The notes under the pieces: generated by a model
The model's input: only the letters and a program-made list of their open reading frames with translations
Databases searched by the model: none
What the model was told of the DNA's origin: nothing
Position numbers and translations under genes: made by a program
In this document: in pieces, positions 10,887-22,842 of the stretch
Position numbering within the stretch: the first letter of the stretch is position 1
Layout of the letters: the number at the start of each line of letters is the position of its first letter
Assembly: GCF_013368755.1 (NCBI RefSeq)
Contig: NC_049561.1
Coordinates: 2,356,001 to 2,420,000, forward strand
Length of the DNA: 64,000 nt
Reading direction: 5' to 3'
Source of the DNA: Talaromyces rugulosus
Lineage: Eukaryota > Ascomycota > Eurotiomycetes > Eurotiales > Trichocomaceae

Positions 10887-12452
10887 ATGGCGTTCAAAGC
10901 CCATGCTATGGCCATTGGATCTTACGACAGCGATGCTGTCACCACGAGCTCGACGCCGTACGAAGAGACGCCCCTTATCCGCTCTCGGCGGCGGCACTCG
11001 TTCCAGCATGCCAGACGCTCGTCGTGTGACTATGACGCCGAGGCAGTCTTCCTGAGAGTGAGTCAATTTCCTCCCCCTCGTATAGTGACTGGAGTGGTTG
11101 GAGTGACTGTTGCTGACTCATTATAGGTTGAGGTTTTCCTTGTTGAGTTAGAGAGACGCCTGCGATGGATCGAAGAATACCGCAAATCACACATTCAACA
11201 AATCGACACCAGTCTACGTAGAGGCTACGCGGCTCTGGAAGCCGTGCGAGATTCGTGCTGTGAGGCATCGGGCGAGCTGATGGGCAGTGGGAGAAAGCGG
11301 GCAAAGATTCTCGTCGAAACATTGGAAGAGCGGTATATCGAAGCCTTGGCGACAAAGGAGACACTGGGAGAAAAGGCCTTTGCCGGTATGAGGCTGATGG
11401 AGTCGTTTTTAAACGATATCGAATCTAGGTCGCAGTCGGTTCGTGAAGGCGGCATATATGGCGCGCTGGACGAGGGCTGGAAGGCCGTCGACTCTGGTTT
11501 GAACCATGCCCGCGAGGCTGTTGATGAAGGCATGGAGCGTGCCAGGCGAGCAAAGGAAGCTCTGCGTGAAAGCATCGATAATGCAATCATACTTGCCCAA
11601 GAGAAGCGATTGATTCACTACCAAGACCTGCCGCATCCATGGCGAGTCAACCCGCATATTCTCCAGGGATACCGATTCATAGCCTCGCCTATGGACTGTG
11701 TGACGTCCATGTTTTCCTTTTCGAACGAGCTCGTCAATATCTGGTCGCATCTGATCGGCCTGTTCATTGTTCTTTCCATCGCATTTTACTTTTACCCTCT
11801 GAACCCAAACTTTCACCTCAGCACCAACGCCGACATTATGATCGCCGCCGTCTTCTTTTTCGCGGCATGCAAATGCCTCGTCTGCAGCACGATATGGCAC
11901 ACAATGAACGGAATCGCAAACCTGAAAGTAATGGAGCGATTTGCCTGCGTGGACTACACGGGAATCTCGTTCCTGATCGCAGCCTCCATCATGACGACCG
12001 AGTACACGGCCTTTTACTGCGAACCCGTTTCCCGTTGGACATATATTCTCCTCACCTTTTCCCTCGGAGTCGGCGGCGTCATTCTCCCCTGGCACCCAAC
12101 TTTTAACCGCCCGGATATGTCGTGGGCCAGAGTCGCGTTTTACTCCACCATGGCGCTCACGGGATTCGCCCCCATTTGCCAACTGAGCTTTTCGCGCGGT
12201 CTTACCTGGTGCCTCTACTTTTATGCGCCTGTCGTGAAGAGCGTCCTGGTATATGGTCTCGGCGCCTGCGTCTATGCCTCGCAGGTTCCCGAGCGTTGGT
12301 GCCCGGGCCTGTTTGACTACTGTGGCGCAAGTCATAATATCTGGCACATGGCTGTCCTTGGGGGCATCCTGTTCCATTACCTTGCCATGCAGGAACTCTT
12401 TGCAGACGCTTTCCTGCGTGCGCAGGGAGAATGCCCGAATCTGGTTGCATAG
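10887..12452 (+). CDS. PAQR/haemolysin-III family receptor, Izh3-like
   Basis: Two exons, 10887-11057 and 11127-12452 (phase 0), giving 498 residues. The first ~200 residues are a soluble, charged, helical region (LVELERRLRWIEEYRKSH and following), which sets Izh3-like proteins apart from the shorter Izh1/2. The seven-helix PAQR domain follows, starting with RFIASPMDCVTSMFSFSNE. The zinc-site signatures are visible: SxxxH in CSTIWHTMN after helix 2 and the HxxxH motif of SHNIWHMAV in the last helices, with the DYTGIS motif between. Fungal members are linked to zinc and sterol homeostasis, and some PAQRs are ceramidases. The start has good context (CAACATGGC). It converges with the leftward Zn2Cys6 gene. 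Confidence 0.92.
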
Positions 12453-12796
12453 ATTTTTTTCCATCTCTTACATTATAAACTTGCTTTTTTTTTTCAAATA
12501 TTTCATTATAGAGATTATATATGTTTTTGTATTTTATTCTTTCTTTCGGTTGTCTAGCGGCGTTTGGTGACATTTGAAAGCAATGTGATGAGAAAACATT
12601 GCAGAAGGTTTCGGCATCTATGGGCAAAAGGGATACATTGCATATTAGAGTCTAGAGGGAAAAAACGTCAACTGAGCTGATAACCTGATCTGGTCTGTTC
12701 AGGGCGTTGTTTCACTTTATATATTTTTTCTAGAGCAGCGATGAATATACATGCAGTATTCAAATATTATATTGATCAATCAATTGATACACATAG
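12453..12796. other. Convergent 3' intergenic region
   Basis: 344 AT-rich bases between two convergent genes, with T-rich tracts after the PAQR stop. No coding signal. Confidence 0.5.
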
Positions 12797-15752
12797 TTAA
12801 CCCCGAGTCCCCGTGCTGAAATACAAAAGATCAACATTCTCATCTCGTATCTGCTGGGCATTCCCATTTGCATTTGCATTTACATTTCCATTTGACAAGT
12901 TGATATTAGTGTCCCACATAGTATCCACCATGCCGGGATCAAAGTCTTGCATATGGCCATCCCAGATGTGCTATTCACCATTAGCAATTGCATATATGTT
13001 GGGGGAGGGATTAAATAACTCACCCAGTCAAGACTGTTTGGTGCATCGATCATGGACTGAATCACGTCGAGCGAGTGCATAGATGGGTCGATTTCTGGAA
13101 TGGGCTGGCCTTGGGGAAGAATTGGTGGTTGTATGCCTGGATTTACAGAGGTTTGTTCGAGTCCGTTGTTGTTGGCGATGGTATTGGAACTGTCTGACAC
13201 TGGAGGCGTTGGCATCACACCGGTGGTGGTGGTGATGACTGCGGCGGCCCCAGTACCACTTAGACTGGCTTCGGAGGGTTGATCTGGGTCAACTGTTAGA
13301 TATATATTCCTAGGACCCCTTAAAAAAAAGTTGGTAAAAAGTAACATACCGCGTGAATCTGCGCTGCCAAAGCCAATACTCGATGCGCTCTCCCCCATGG
13401 CAATATCGTCGTTTCGGTGCTCGCCGCTCAATAACCCGTCTACCTGCTGCTGCTGCTGCTCCTGGTTCTGCGAATTCCTCTCGAGTTCCGCGTCCATCTT
13501 GGCCCTTTTCAACATAATGGTAAGCGCGTCAAAGGCCTTTCTTGCCTCGACCGAATGCCGGAGATTTGTCTGCCAGATATTCCTCGACTTTTCCAGCGCG
13601 TCGAGCATTTCGTCTCTTCCATCCAGCACAATCGAGAAACCGTATCCTTGCTGGCGCGATTTCACGTCTGCTTCGGTCTTTTTGGATAGCTCGAGGCAAA
13701 TGACCATGGCGGCGAGGACAAAGTCGTGGTTTTGCAGAGAAGTGAAAAACCAGCGGTCGCTGTACAGACGGCCGCCCACCTGCGACTCATGGAAAAGATC
13801 GTGCTGGTGTCGAAGAGTCTCCTTGGCCGCGTTGACGCACACCCAGCGCGAGTAGTTGAGCCGCGAGTCCTGGTGTGCCTCGGTGAGATACTTTCTGTGC
13901 AACACAATGCGCGCCTTTTGGTACAGGATGTCCAGCGTATACCGTTTCATGATCAGCGCCGAGGCATCTGTGATGGACTGGTGCAGCGGCTTCATGCGTA
14001 GTGACGATGCCATGGCCTCGTGCGCGACTTCGAGTTTGCGGTCCAGCTCGAGCACTTCCTGGTACGAGGTCGGCTTGCGCGAGTATGCCAGGTCTGAAAT
14101 GCGGCCAAAGACGGACATGATGCGCGCCTTGGAGATTGCGTATGTGGCTGCCGTGCGTACGGATTCGGGCCGTGACTCGGGCAGATCGATGGTGTTTTCG
14201 TCAAAGTCCTCATCAAACAAATTGTGCGGGAGTTCTGTGTCGCTCTGCCAGGATTGTATGTGTTTTGGCACACCGACCTGAAACGCTGTCAGGGCGTCGA
14301 GCTGGGCTATCACAGCCCACGTGCGCCGGCGCATTTCCCCTTCGAGTGCGGATATGTTGCTGTAATGCTTTGCGTCTCGATGGTAGCCCATGCGCATAGC
14401 GAGCTTGACAATTATGCCAAGAATGATGGACGAACTGACCGGCGCGTTGCCCTTTTTGGAGTACTCAGTGGTGGTGTACAGCATCATGGCTTCGACTTTG
14501 TATTTGCCCACTTTTGTATAGTTGGAGTTGATTAGGCAGTGGCAGCAGTTTCGTTGCAAGCGGTTGATCACGTCGATTGGGTCGCCCAGTGAGCCTGGCA
14601 GGGGCTCGAGACTGCGGCGATACATGTTTACAGCCATGGTAAGGCAGGCATACAGCAAACCGAGCCATGCCAGTGGCACGCTCTTCGGGTCTACCCAAAA
14701 GTTGGCGTACTATTGACATATTAATCAGTCTGTCAGTGTAGAGACACCAATTCATGGATACATACCTCTCTTTGGAAGGTAGGAAAGTGCAAAATCACTG
14801 TCGGTGCAGCAGTAGTATCAGTCTTTGCTCTTTGGTGATATATCTAGAAGCAGTACACATACCAAGACTAGGGTCCCCCGAGTTCAGAAACCGCGAAATC
14901 AGACGATCCGAGAGCGTTCTCTCTGGGAGGTCTGCAATCAGTTCCTCCTGGCTCAAGACGCGTCCACTGTAAAACAGCAAGGCTGGACGAGATGAGTCGT
15001 GGATTTCGTCGGCTTCCTCGTGGACATCGTCCTCTGAGTTGGCGTCATCATCACGAAGATATCTCTTCACTTCATTGATCTATACCATGGTTTAGTGCTT
15101 TCTTTTTGCTTGTAACACAGGACGAATAGAAGCATGCATACATCATCTAGAATCGCCCTCCAATGCGAAGAGTCCACATACGTAGTCCCCAAATCCTGAT
15201 TATTAACAATCTTACCAGCCGAATCCTCCAACGCCGAAGTCGTCGTCGTCGTCGTTGTTCCAGACGAAGACTCCCCCCTCGTCGAAGAAGAGGGGTCTCC
15301 TCCTCCTCCTCCTCCTCCTCCTCCACCGGGCTCTGCAAAATCAATAGCCATGTCTTCTGCCACAGTGCTGCCGCTGCCGCCATCTTGCAGTCTCTTTTGC
15401 TGCGCAAATGAAAGAATCAGATTCTCCAGATGCTGCATGCGATTCTGGATATGCGATGGATTGGCTGCGGCGGCATAAGACGCGCGACCCCGCGGGCCGT
15501 GGCCGACATATGTGCAGGACGCTGCGTCGCCGCGCCGCGTGCATCTGTCGCAGGGATGCGTGCGGTCACATTTGAGTCTTTTAGGTTGTTTAGTTTGAGT
15601 AATCTGAGGATAAAGATGACTAGTACTTACTTGCGGTATCGGCAGGCGGTGCAGGAGAACTGCACTCGGCTGCGTTTCTTGTTGCCGGCGGATGATATGA
15701 GGGCAGGGTTGTCAGTGGTGGTTTCGGTGTTATCGTTATCGTTATCGGCCAT
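12797..15752 (-). CDS. Zn2Cys6 transcription factor with fungal-specific middle-homology domain
   Basis: Seven exons: 15631-15752, 15142-15577, 14863-15079, 14766-14797, 13350-14709, 13024-13292 and 12797-12970, giving 869 residues with consistent phases. The binuclear cluster is split by intron 1: Cys34, 37, 44, 50, 53 and 62 (CTACRYRKLKCDRTHPC...C). It is followed by a basic linker, a leucine-rich segment (MQHLENLILSFAQQ), a poly-Gly run encoded near 15300-15330 and acidic stretches. The fungal_trans domain begins about residue 280 with HFPTFQREYANFW, and continues through MGYHRDAKHYSNISALEGEM and RRRTWAVIAQLD. The tail is Gln/Asn/Thr-rich and ends with a WDGHMQDFDPGMVDTMWDT-like acidic/aromatic region that may activate transcription. 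A 32-nt micro-exon (14766-14797) is required to keep the frame. Target genes are unknown. Confidence 0.9.
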
Positions 15753-15985
15753 GTCTGTGTCTAGGTTGTATTGCTTGTGTTAAAGGTGTTTAAAAAAGAT
15801 GTGAGATTATGCGTTGTTTTTCATCTATTTTAATAAATCCGATGTGAGGTCGGAGGAAGATGAGGAAGATGCTTGTGGAGATCGGATATCGCTTATCTCC
15901 GAGATAATCGCCACTAAGAAATATCAGAACTATACGCAATGATTTCTAATAGTTCAGCTTTAAAAGGAATATGTTTAATGTCTAA

Positions 15986-17184
15986 CTATTCCCTGATATC
16001 GGCCTTCATAGACACAGTGCCGCTGTGATTGTAAATATTCACCTTATTCCCCTCCGCCGCCTCCTCCAGCACAATCTCATAGTCCTCATCGGCATACAGA
16101 GGACTCGTCGCGCGGTACGAGATGCTGCGAGGCACGACCAGCGCACTATCTGAGAATTTACCACCACTCTTGTATTGAATATCCCTCCAAAAATCCAGAA
16201 TAGAAATCAGATTCAGCGGCCCATGCACGACAATGTTCCGGTGGCCTTCGACGTCCCGTGCCCAGGGCAAGTCGTAGTGGATTTTGTGAGGATTGAATGT
16301 CAATGCCGAGAAACGGAAGAGCGTGACTGAGCTGCGCCTGAACTGGCGTTTGTGTGTGCCGTTGCTAAATGAGTCCGACGATGTCTGTAGGGAGGCTTGT
16401 GGCTGCTGTTGTTGTTGATGTATACTTGGCGATGAGCTGCCCGCTTCTTTGATAACAGGAGGATACGGCAAAGCCGGACGAAAAACCCAATTCCTATTCT
16501 CAATCAGTCATAATTCTGTTTAAAATAAGAAGAAGAAACAAAAACTCACCGTCGATCCACAACAGCAACCCCGTCCTCATTCGCCAACGTCTTCTCAACA
16601 CCCACCACAATCATCGCCTCACCCGTCTTGCGCACCACCTTGGGCTCCGCACTGAGCACTTTTGTTGTTTCGCTAACCGTCTGTCCAACACGTAGCAAAT
16701 TCGGTTTTCCATTGCCATTGCTGTCGCGCGGCCAGCTGACTTCGCCGCCAGCCCACATGCGTCGCGTAAACGGCGGGGATGGGTTGTACGAAGTATCTGT
16801 GCCGTCGGCGCCAAGTTCGGATTCGAGGAATGCTGGCGTAAAGTATATTAAATGATGTCCGGGTGGGATAGGGGTGCCTCGGGGTGGTGGCGATGCTGCT
16901 GAAGAAAGATGAGGGGATTCGGGGTAGAGCATTGGTCGGTTCAGTGTTAGCGAGAGGAGTTGCAGTTGGTTGGCGTCCAGCACCTGGGTGCGGACTTGTG
17001 GCCCCTGAGACTGGAAGCGCGAGAGGAATTCAGATGCAATTGAGGCCGCGAAGGTGGTTGCATCGTTGCTGTTGCTGGTGCTGGTGCTGTAAACTGAAGA
17101 TGAGGTTGAAAAGGTACAACGCGGTTGGCGGATGGTGGTGGTTGTCTTTGCGAGACCACGCGGGGCGAGCCTTTTGGACAGCAT
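15986..17184 (-). CDS. Mitochondrial hydroxyacyl-thioester dehydratase (HTD2-like, MaoC fold)
   Basis: Two exons, 16550-17184 and 15986-16493, giving 380 residues; intron 57 nt with an ATGACTGAT branch region. The protein resembles fungal HTD2/mesaconyl-C4-CoA hydratase-like proteins of the hot-dog fold. HTD2 dehydrates 3-hydroxyacyl-ACP in mitochondrial type II fatty-acid synthesis, which feeds lipoate production. The N-terminus (MLSKRLAPRGLAKTTTTIRQ) is a clear matrix presequence. Recognisable parts are FTRRMWAGGEVSWP in the first half, then NWVFRPALPYP over the splice, SALTFNPHKIHYD (hydratase-type motif with His) and HRNIVVHGPLNLISIL in the second. A 16-base poly-A run (17248-17263, + strand) sits about 65 bases upstream of the start and would read as Phe in an upstream in-frame extension, so the ATG at 17184 is preferred. 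Confidence 0.85.
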
Positions 17185-17523
17185 GGCGTATACTGAATTT
17201 TTTGAGTCTCTATGAGGTATCCTCGAATTAATACATCTTTGTTTCCCAAAAAAAAAAAAAAAAGTGGCTGGACTTAATATTTGCATCAAAAAGGCTTTAG
17301 ATGCAAGAAGCCGAACTGCTCGGCATTGCGTGCGGAGAGCTTCCCCGCACTGTGACTAGAGAGTATACAGCCGACTCGGCATCTACAAGTACTACAAACT
17401 ACGAAGAACAATATCGGGCTCTGGTCAATAAACTGCGAAAACTGTATAAATACCTGCTATGTACAATAACAATGATACTAAGGCAAGGACATGGGTATCG
17501 TAACAATGCTGTCTGTCTACACA
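17185..17523. other. Intergenic with 16-base poly-A run
   Basis: 339 bases between two leftward genes: the promoter of the HTD2-like gene and the 3' end of the acyl-CoA synthetase gene. A16 on the + strand at 17248-17263 (T16 on the transcribed strand) is the only notable element. Confidence 0.6.
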
Positions 17524-19574
17524 TCACAGCCTCACTTGCGCCGCCGACAGCTGCGCCCAGTCCGCTGGCGTAAAAGGCACGTACTTGTTCCCCTGAAGCC
17601 AGTACAGACGATCGTTTGTAGAGACCTTGGAAGGGTCAACCCCTTGCTCGCGCAGAACGTGCTTCTGTTGCTTGTTGTTGCCCGTTCGCTCCAGCTCGGC
17701 CGTCACTCGGAGGAACAATGGCAGCGCATAGCGAGGGAGGTTCCCCAGGACTTGCACAGCGAGTGAATCAAGAATATCAGCAGGCACATCGATGTACCCG
17801 TTCTTGAACACAATGGCTGCACAGCCCGCGCGGCCGTCGTGGTGAGGCAAGGAAACGCCATAGACGTTTGCCTCGAATATCTCGGGATGACTACCAATGA
17901 TTTCGGCGACTTCGTTGGTCGATACGTTTTCGCTCTTCCATCTAAAAGTATCGCCAATGCGGTCGGTAAAGTACCACCGGCCTTCCACATCCCATCTCAA
18001 TGTGTCACCGGTCCGGAACCAAGCATCGCCCTTGGCAAAGACATCGCGTAAGATTTTGGTCTCAGACGCCTTGGGGTTGTTGTAATAACCCTGGAACTTG
18101 TCGGAAATATTGTTGGCATCTACAGCATACAGTAGCTCGCCTGCATCTCCTCTGGGTACGCGGCGGCAATGTCCCGTCGTAGGATCACGCCAGGGAACCT
18201 GGAGCTCGTGGTCTACTTCGACAACGGCCATGGTCCGGCCAAGAATGAGCTCGCCAATGAGCCCATTTCGGCCAATCGCACCGGCAGCGAAATCGTTTGA
18301 CGAAAGGTTCCAGTGGCCAGAGAAGCCCTCGGTTGAAGAATAGAACTCGCCGATACTGTCGATGCCGTACCGCTCCTTGACTTTATTCCATACGTCTGGT
18401 CGCATCCCGTTTCCATACGCCAACCGTACCCGGTGCATCTTGTCCAAGTCCTCGCCGGTAACGGGGTCGGTTTGACGAGGGGCAGCCAGAAGATACCGCA
18501 TGGTTTCACCCACATACTGAACAATTGTCGCGTCACCCTCGCGAGCCTCTTTCCAGAAGTTGCTTGTCGAGAAACGGTGGCCAATAATAATGGTCGAGCC
18601 GCTGAAAAGCACCGAAGAAAAGGCCAAGATAGCGGCCGTGGCATGGTAAAGCGGCATACACTGTTCGAATTAGATATGAAGAGCGAATTTCAAGGACAAG
18701 AAAATCACTTACTGTAAAGACTCTGTCATCTGTCCGCAGCTTTAGCCAGTTGCTAATAAAAGTACTGCCAGCCCAGCATTTCTGCAAGCTGACAATCGCA
18801 GGCTTCGGATATCCAGTGGTTCCACTCGTGTATATCAGCAAGGCCATGCTGCTCGGCTCTGGATTGCTGCGTACGCTGTCTTCTTCCCTAATCGCCGGCG
18901 TCTGCAAGATCTGGTTCTCGATTTCCCGCGTGATGAACACGACATCCACTCCTCCCTTTCCGTCCCGGAAATCGGGCGATGCGAAGTGAGCAATCTGCTC
19001 ATCCGTGAAGTGGCCGCGAATCTCTTCATCGGCAATCAGCACGCGGGCAGTGGACACTTTGACACAGTGTGTCAACGGCTTCCCAGTCAAGTTGTAGTTG
19101 ATAAACGCAGGCACGCCGCCAATGCTCGCCAAGCCCAGCCAGATGAAGATATAGTTGGCCGAGTTCATATAGTCCAGGGCAACAATCTCCTTGGGCTTGA
19201 TGCCTAGGGTGTGCTTGAAGTACTGGCCGTATCGGAGGACGGTCTGGTAGGCTTCATGGTAGGTCCATGTTTGGCCGTTGTAAACGATAAACGGGCGGTT
19301 TGCCGACTTGGGTGCCAGGGCATGCTTCTCCAGGATGTAGAACAGACTCAGGCGGTCCTGGCGAGAGGCCAATTTGACCTTGAGCGTGATAGCAATCAGA
19401 CTCGAGACAAGCTGGTAGTCGTAGAAGAAGGACCATCGTGCATTCAGGTACGCAAGGAGCGTCGCGACGGCGGGGGCCGCGTATTTGACGGGGATATCTT
19501 TGATGGTTGTTTCGTTAGTATGTGGGTGGGCATTTGGAGATAGGCACGTAGGACGTACTAGGAAGTGGCGGCAT
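17524..19574 (-). CDS. FATP-type very-long-chain acyl-CoA synthetase / fatty acid transporter
   Basis: Three exons, 19559-19574, 18713-19497 and 17524-18660, giving 645 residues. The first exon is only 16 nt (five codons plus one base); its intron has a GTACGT donor and a perfect TACTAAC branch site, which supports it over the much longer unspliced frame. The family activates long and very long fatty acids to CoA thioesters and aids uptake at the plasma membrane, ER or peroxisome. A membrane segment lies near the N-terminus (about 8-25). The AMP-binding motif is IYTSGTTGYPKPAI; next come VFTCMPLYHATAA across the second splice, EFYSSTEG, and the FATP/VLACS motif FRTGDTLRWD...YFTDRIGDTFRWKSENVST. 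The C-terminus AQVRL is not a canonical peroxisomal signal. Yeast Fat1 is the nearest named relative. Confidence 0.92.
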
Positions 19575-20053
19575 GGTGGAACACTGTATGCACCACAACA
19601 GTTATTAGCTATTAATGACCGGTGTCTAGACGCAAGAAAAACGCAGCGCCGAAGAATGCATCCGAGCAAGAGACCAGCTCGTGAAGAAGGAGAGGAACGA
19701 TACAAGAAGAAAGGAAGAAAGAGCACCGGGAGATGCGGAGCTGCCCACGTACCTCGGCCGGCGCCCACACACGTGCCGCCCGTGCCTATCGCAACAAACA
19801 AGGCTCCGCTCTGCCCGTTTTCGGCCGGCCGCGGTATCTTCGACTTCAACTATCTTGACCTGCATAATAATAATCATATACTACTATTGCATGGAGTTAT
19901 TACTGACTCGGACATTTACTGCGGGCGTCCCCGCTAATCCAAGAAAGTTGTAGCCGGCCTCGGGCATGTCCTTTCTGGCCTCAGGCACCAACCACCAAAA
20001 CAGAGGAAATATAGCAAACCGAGAATATACCTGAACTACGTGTATTTCTTCCA
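19575..20053. other. Intergenic between two leftward genes
   Basis: 479 bases holding the synthetase promoter (GC-rich, 19620-19850) and the 3' flank of the aminotransferase gene. No gene seen. Confidence 0.5.
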
Positions 20054-21379
20054 CTACTTCGCAGCTTTCTTGGCTAATGGTACATCATCAACGTATTCCT
20101 CCTGCATAAACTCGCGCAGCTTCGCCAGCGCCTTCTCGAGAACCTCGGTCTCGCAGACATACCCAATGCGCACGTAGCCTCGAAAATCGCCGTCGCGACC
20201 AAAGCACTTACTCCCAGGAACCACTAGGACGCCGGCCTTGTCATTGAGCATCTCGCACAGGGCTACGTCGTCAACCGGCCTTCCCATCTTGGAGAACTTG
20301 ACAAACGCCGTCGTGCCGGCGCGCGGCTTCACCCAGTCGCACGCCCATCGATGCGACTCGATAAACTTTTCCACCAGCTCTAAATTCGTCTTGGCCAGCT
20401 GGATGTTGCGAGAAAGTAGCCCGTGGATCGTGTGCGGCGCCAGCGCGAACGAGGCAACGGCGTCGTCGAGCTGGCTGACGGATATCGTGGTGTAGTCTCT
20501 CCCAACCATGCACTTGTCAATAATCTCCTTGTTCCGCGAGGCAATCCAGCCAACCCGGATTCCCGCGAGGCTGTAGGCTTTGGACATGGAGCTCGTCACC
20601 ACGGCGTTTTCGTAGCCGAGCGAAAGCAAGGATGGCGGGAATTCCGGGTCGGTGGGTGCGATTGAGTGGAATAGAGGACGATAGACTTCATCTGCGTGGA
20701 TTATGATTGACTGGCGACTCGCAATGTCGATTATCTCTTGCAGCGTCGCGCGCGGAATAGTGGCACCCGTCGGGTTTTGAGGGTTGCTGGTGTTTTGTCA
20801 GTCAGAACAAAGCTAGAGGAAGAGTGGGCAAGACTTACTTTAACACAATCAACTTGGTATTCGGACGAATCAGACTCTCCAACTCCTTCGTATCGAGCGT
20901 CCACTTGTCATCCTCTTTGGCCTTCCAGAGACTAACCTCTGCTCCGATGGATTCCGAGACCGAGTAGAGCTGCTGGTAGGTCGGATAGTGAACAATCACA
21001 TGGTCCCCTGGCCCAACCAGGGTATAATGCAGCAGAAAGTTGGCCTGTATCGCTCCAGACGTAATCAGGATATTATCCTTGGGCAGCGGTTCCGGCGTCT
21101 TGACCGAGTACAGACGCGACAGGTGGCCCAGGATCTCGTCCGACCCTCTAATGGCGCCGTACGTGAGCTTTGTCGAGAGAGGGATGGGGTTGATGGATTT
21201 TTCGGCCGACAGGTTCTGGAGATCTTCAATCGAGATGGGTGCGCAGCAGGTCTCGGCGATGTTGTACGTCGTCTTGGTCTCGTACTCGTCCATCCACTGT
21301 GAGTGAGTGTGAGTGTGAGCTTTGGCAGGTTCCTGGGGATACTTACCTGCTCCACCGCAAAAGGCTCGATTTGAACCAT
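20054..21379 (-). CDS. PLP-dependent class I/II aminotransferase
   Basis: Three exons, 21347-21379, 20839-21296 and 20054-20786, giving 407 residues. Fold-type I PLP enzyme. Cofactor motifs are complete: NNPQNPTG spanning the second splice (Asn stacking/O3' contact), HADEVYRPL (Asp and Tyr) and SSMSKAYSLAGIRVGW with the Schiff-base Lys; VRIGY near the end carries the carboxylate-binding Arg. It most resembles the fungal kynurenine/capreomycidine-synthase-like group of aminotransferases; the exact amino donor cannot be read from sequence. No targeting signal is obvious. The kynurenine 3-monooxygenase gene lies 5 kb away, which is suggestive but not evidence of a shared pathway. The first exon is 11 codons and the start is the first ATG in frame. 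Confidence 0.88.
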
Positions 21380-21732
21380 TGTGCTAGACGACACCTTACC
21401 AGATGGCGTTCAAATAGGAATGATCAAATTGTACAATTCAAGTTTTCTTGCTGTTTTGTTTATTTCGCATTTTGATCCTTTCCCCGAGAACCCCTCATCC
21501 ACGCCCTCTGGCATCCCCTCACTGTGGAGATGCACTAGCCCCCAATCGGACTATGGGGAGTCAGAATATTCTAGACTTCCTCGCTGCCATGTTGATAAGG
21601 ATAAAATTGACAATTGTCTATTTTGAGATTCTGAGTACTGTCAGGAAGAATAAATTCATTTCTTCGTGAAAGCTATTTTAGGTGTTAGTCGTGTTTACTG
21701 GTAGAATCAAGTGTATATTTACAAACACCAAA
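21380..21732. other. Intergenic
   Basis: 353 bases upstream of the aminotransferase and downstream of the cupin gene. No coding signal that fits a recognisable protein. Confidence 0.5.
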
Positions 21733-22842
21733 CTATTTCTCAATCACAACACCCAGCTCTTCGCCAACAGCAGCAAGCTGTTGCTGATTCCATTCAAATG
21801 GCAAAGCCTCGTCAGGCAACACAAAGTCCTTGAATGGCGTGCCAAGCTTGTGCACCAGTGATTCAATCCCGTTCCCACTTGTAAAAGACCAGACCCTGAC
21901 ATACTTGCTATCAAACCCCAAAGAGAAAGCCTGACCAGCAGGTAAAAGTGCTGTTTCTCCTTCACGAATGACGCTGTCTGGAGAGCCCGGAATGCGGACA
22001 ACAAGAGCGCCTTCAATGACCGCGAGACAGTGGTCTACGTCTCGGAAAGTCATTTTCTTGGATAGGATGGAGTCCGGGTAGGCGTTTGATGATTCAATAC
22101 TGGAAATAGCGCAGACAGAATTGCATTGCGCGGTCGTGATAAATGGTCTGGACATTACGCCTCCCATAATCCATCGGGGACCGGTATTGGCGCGTAGAAA
22201 AAACGGAGCGGGCGTGTTGGATTCTGGAAGCTTTTGATCGTCCTCATCCCACTCGCCCAGCGCTGGTGGTTTGTAGTCTGGCTGGAATACAACGTCGAAT
22301 TTGCCCTTGGCTGCCATGACCTTGGGTATTAACAGTGCCTTGAGGTCTCGATTGTCATTCTCCGGTAGGATGAGCCCTTCAAAGGGCTCTGAAATGTGAC
22401 GGAAGAAATCGACCCAGTCTCCAGGGGTAACGAGACCGTAAGTCTCTGTATGCGGCCCTAGCATTTCCGGGTTATGAACCACATGCTATTTGATTATAGA
22501 GTCAGCTCCGAAGAGACAAGTTATCTGGAAGAACCCTACCGGAGGAACATAAGCAAAATCACCAGGCCCCAGAATTCGACACTTGTCTCCATTCCAGAGC
22601 TTCAAAAAGCCTTTAGTGACTAGGAATACGTCATGTGCCTCGTTGTGATAATGGAATCCGGGGGCGTCTGAAAGCACAGCAGCACTCTGGAAGACAGCCA
22701 TTGTGCCTCCGGTCTGTTTGGCAGAGGCGAGGATCCGAAAGACGCCTTTACTACCGGGTATAGTGATGCGCTCGCCTTCGAGTTGGCTGATTATATAGGG
22801 TTCCCGTCCCTCGGGAGGCACATTTCTTTTGGAAAGAGCCAT
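21733..22842 (-). CDS. Quercetin 2,3-dioxygenase-like bicupin
   Basis: Two exons, 22540-22842 and 21733-22485 (phase 0), giving 351 residues, the size of fungal quercetinases. Quercetinases cleave the flavonol heterocycle with loss of CO. There are two cupin domains (about 35-150 and 205-320). The first has the metal site HYHNEAHD: His64 and His66 are kept, but the position of the family Glu ligand is Asp71; the second-motif ligand is His105 in PPHVVHN. The secreted Aspergillus enzyme starts with a signal peptide; this one (MALSKRNVPPEGREPY) has none, so an intracellular enzyme is expected. Function may differ from quercetinase because of the ligand change. A CGG-N5-CCG element lies about 140 bases upstream. 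Confidence 0.8.

Noticed and set aside
11409..12464. Long open frame (351 codons) on the minus strand opposite the PAQR gene
   Set aside because: It mirrors the PAQR coding exon, has no recognisable motif, and the + strand frame has complete family signatures.
15186..15420. Arginine-rich frames on both strands around the poly-Gly coding region
   Set aside because: Low-complexity GGN/CCN repeats inside exon 2 of the Zn2Cys6 gene generate these frames.
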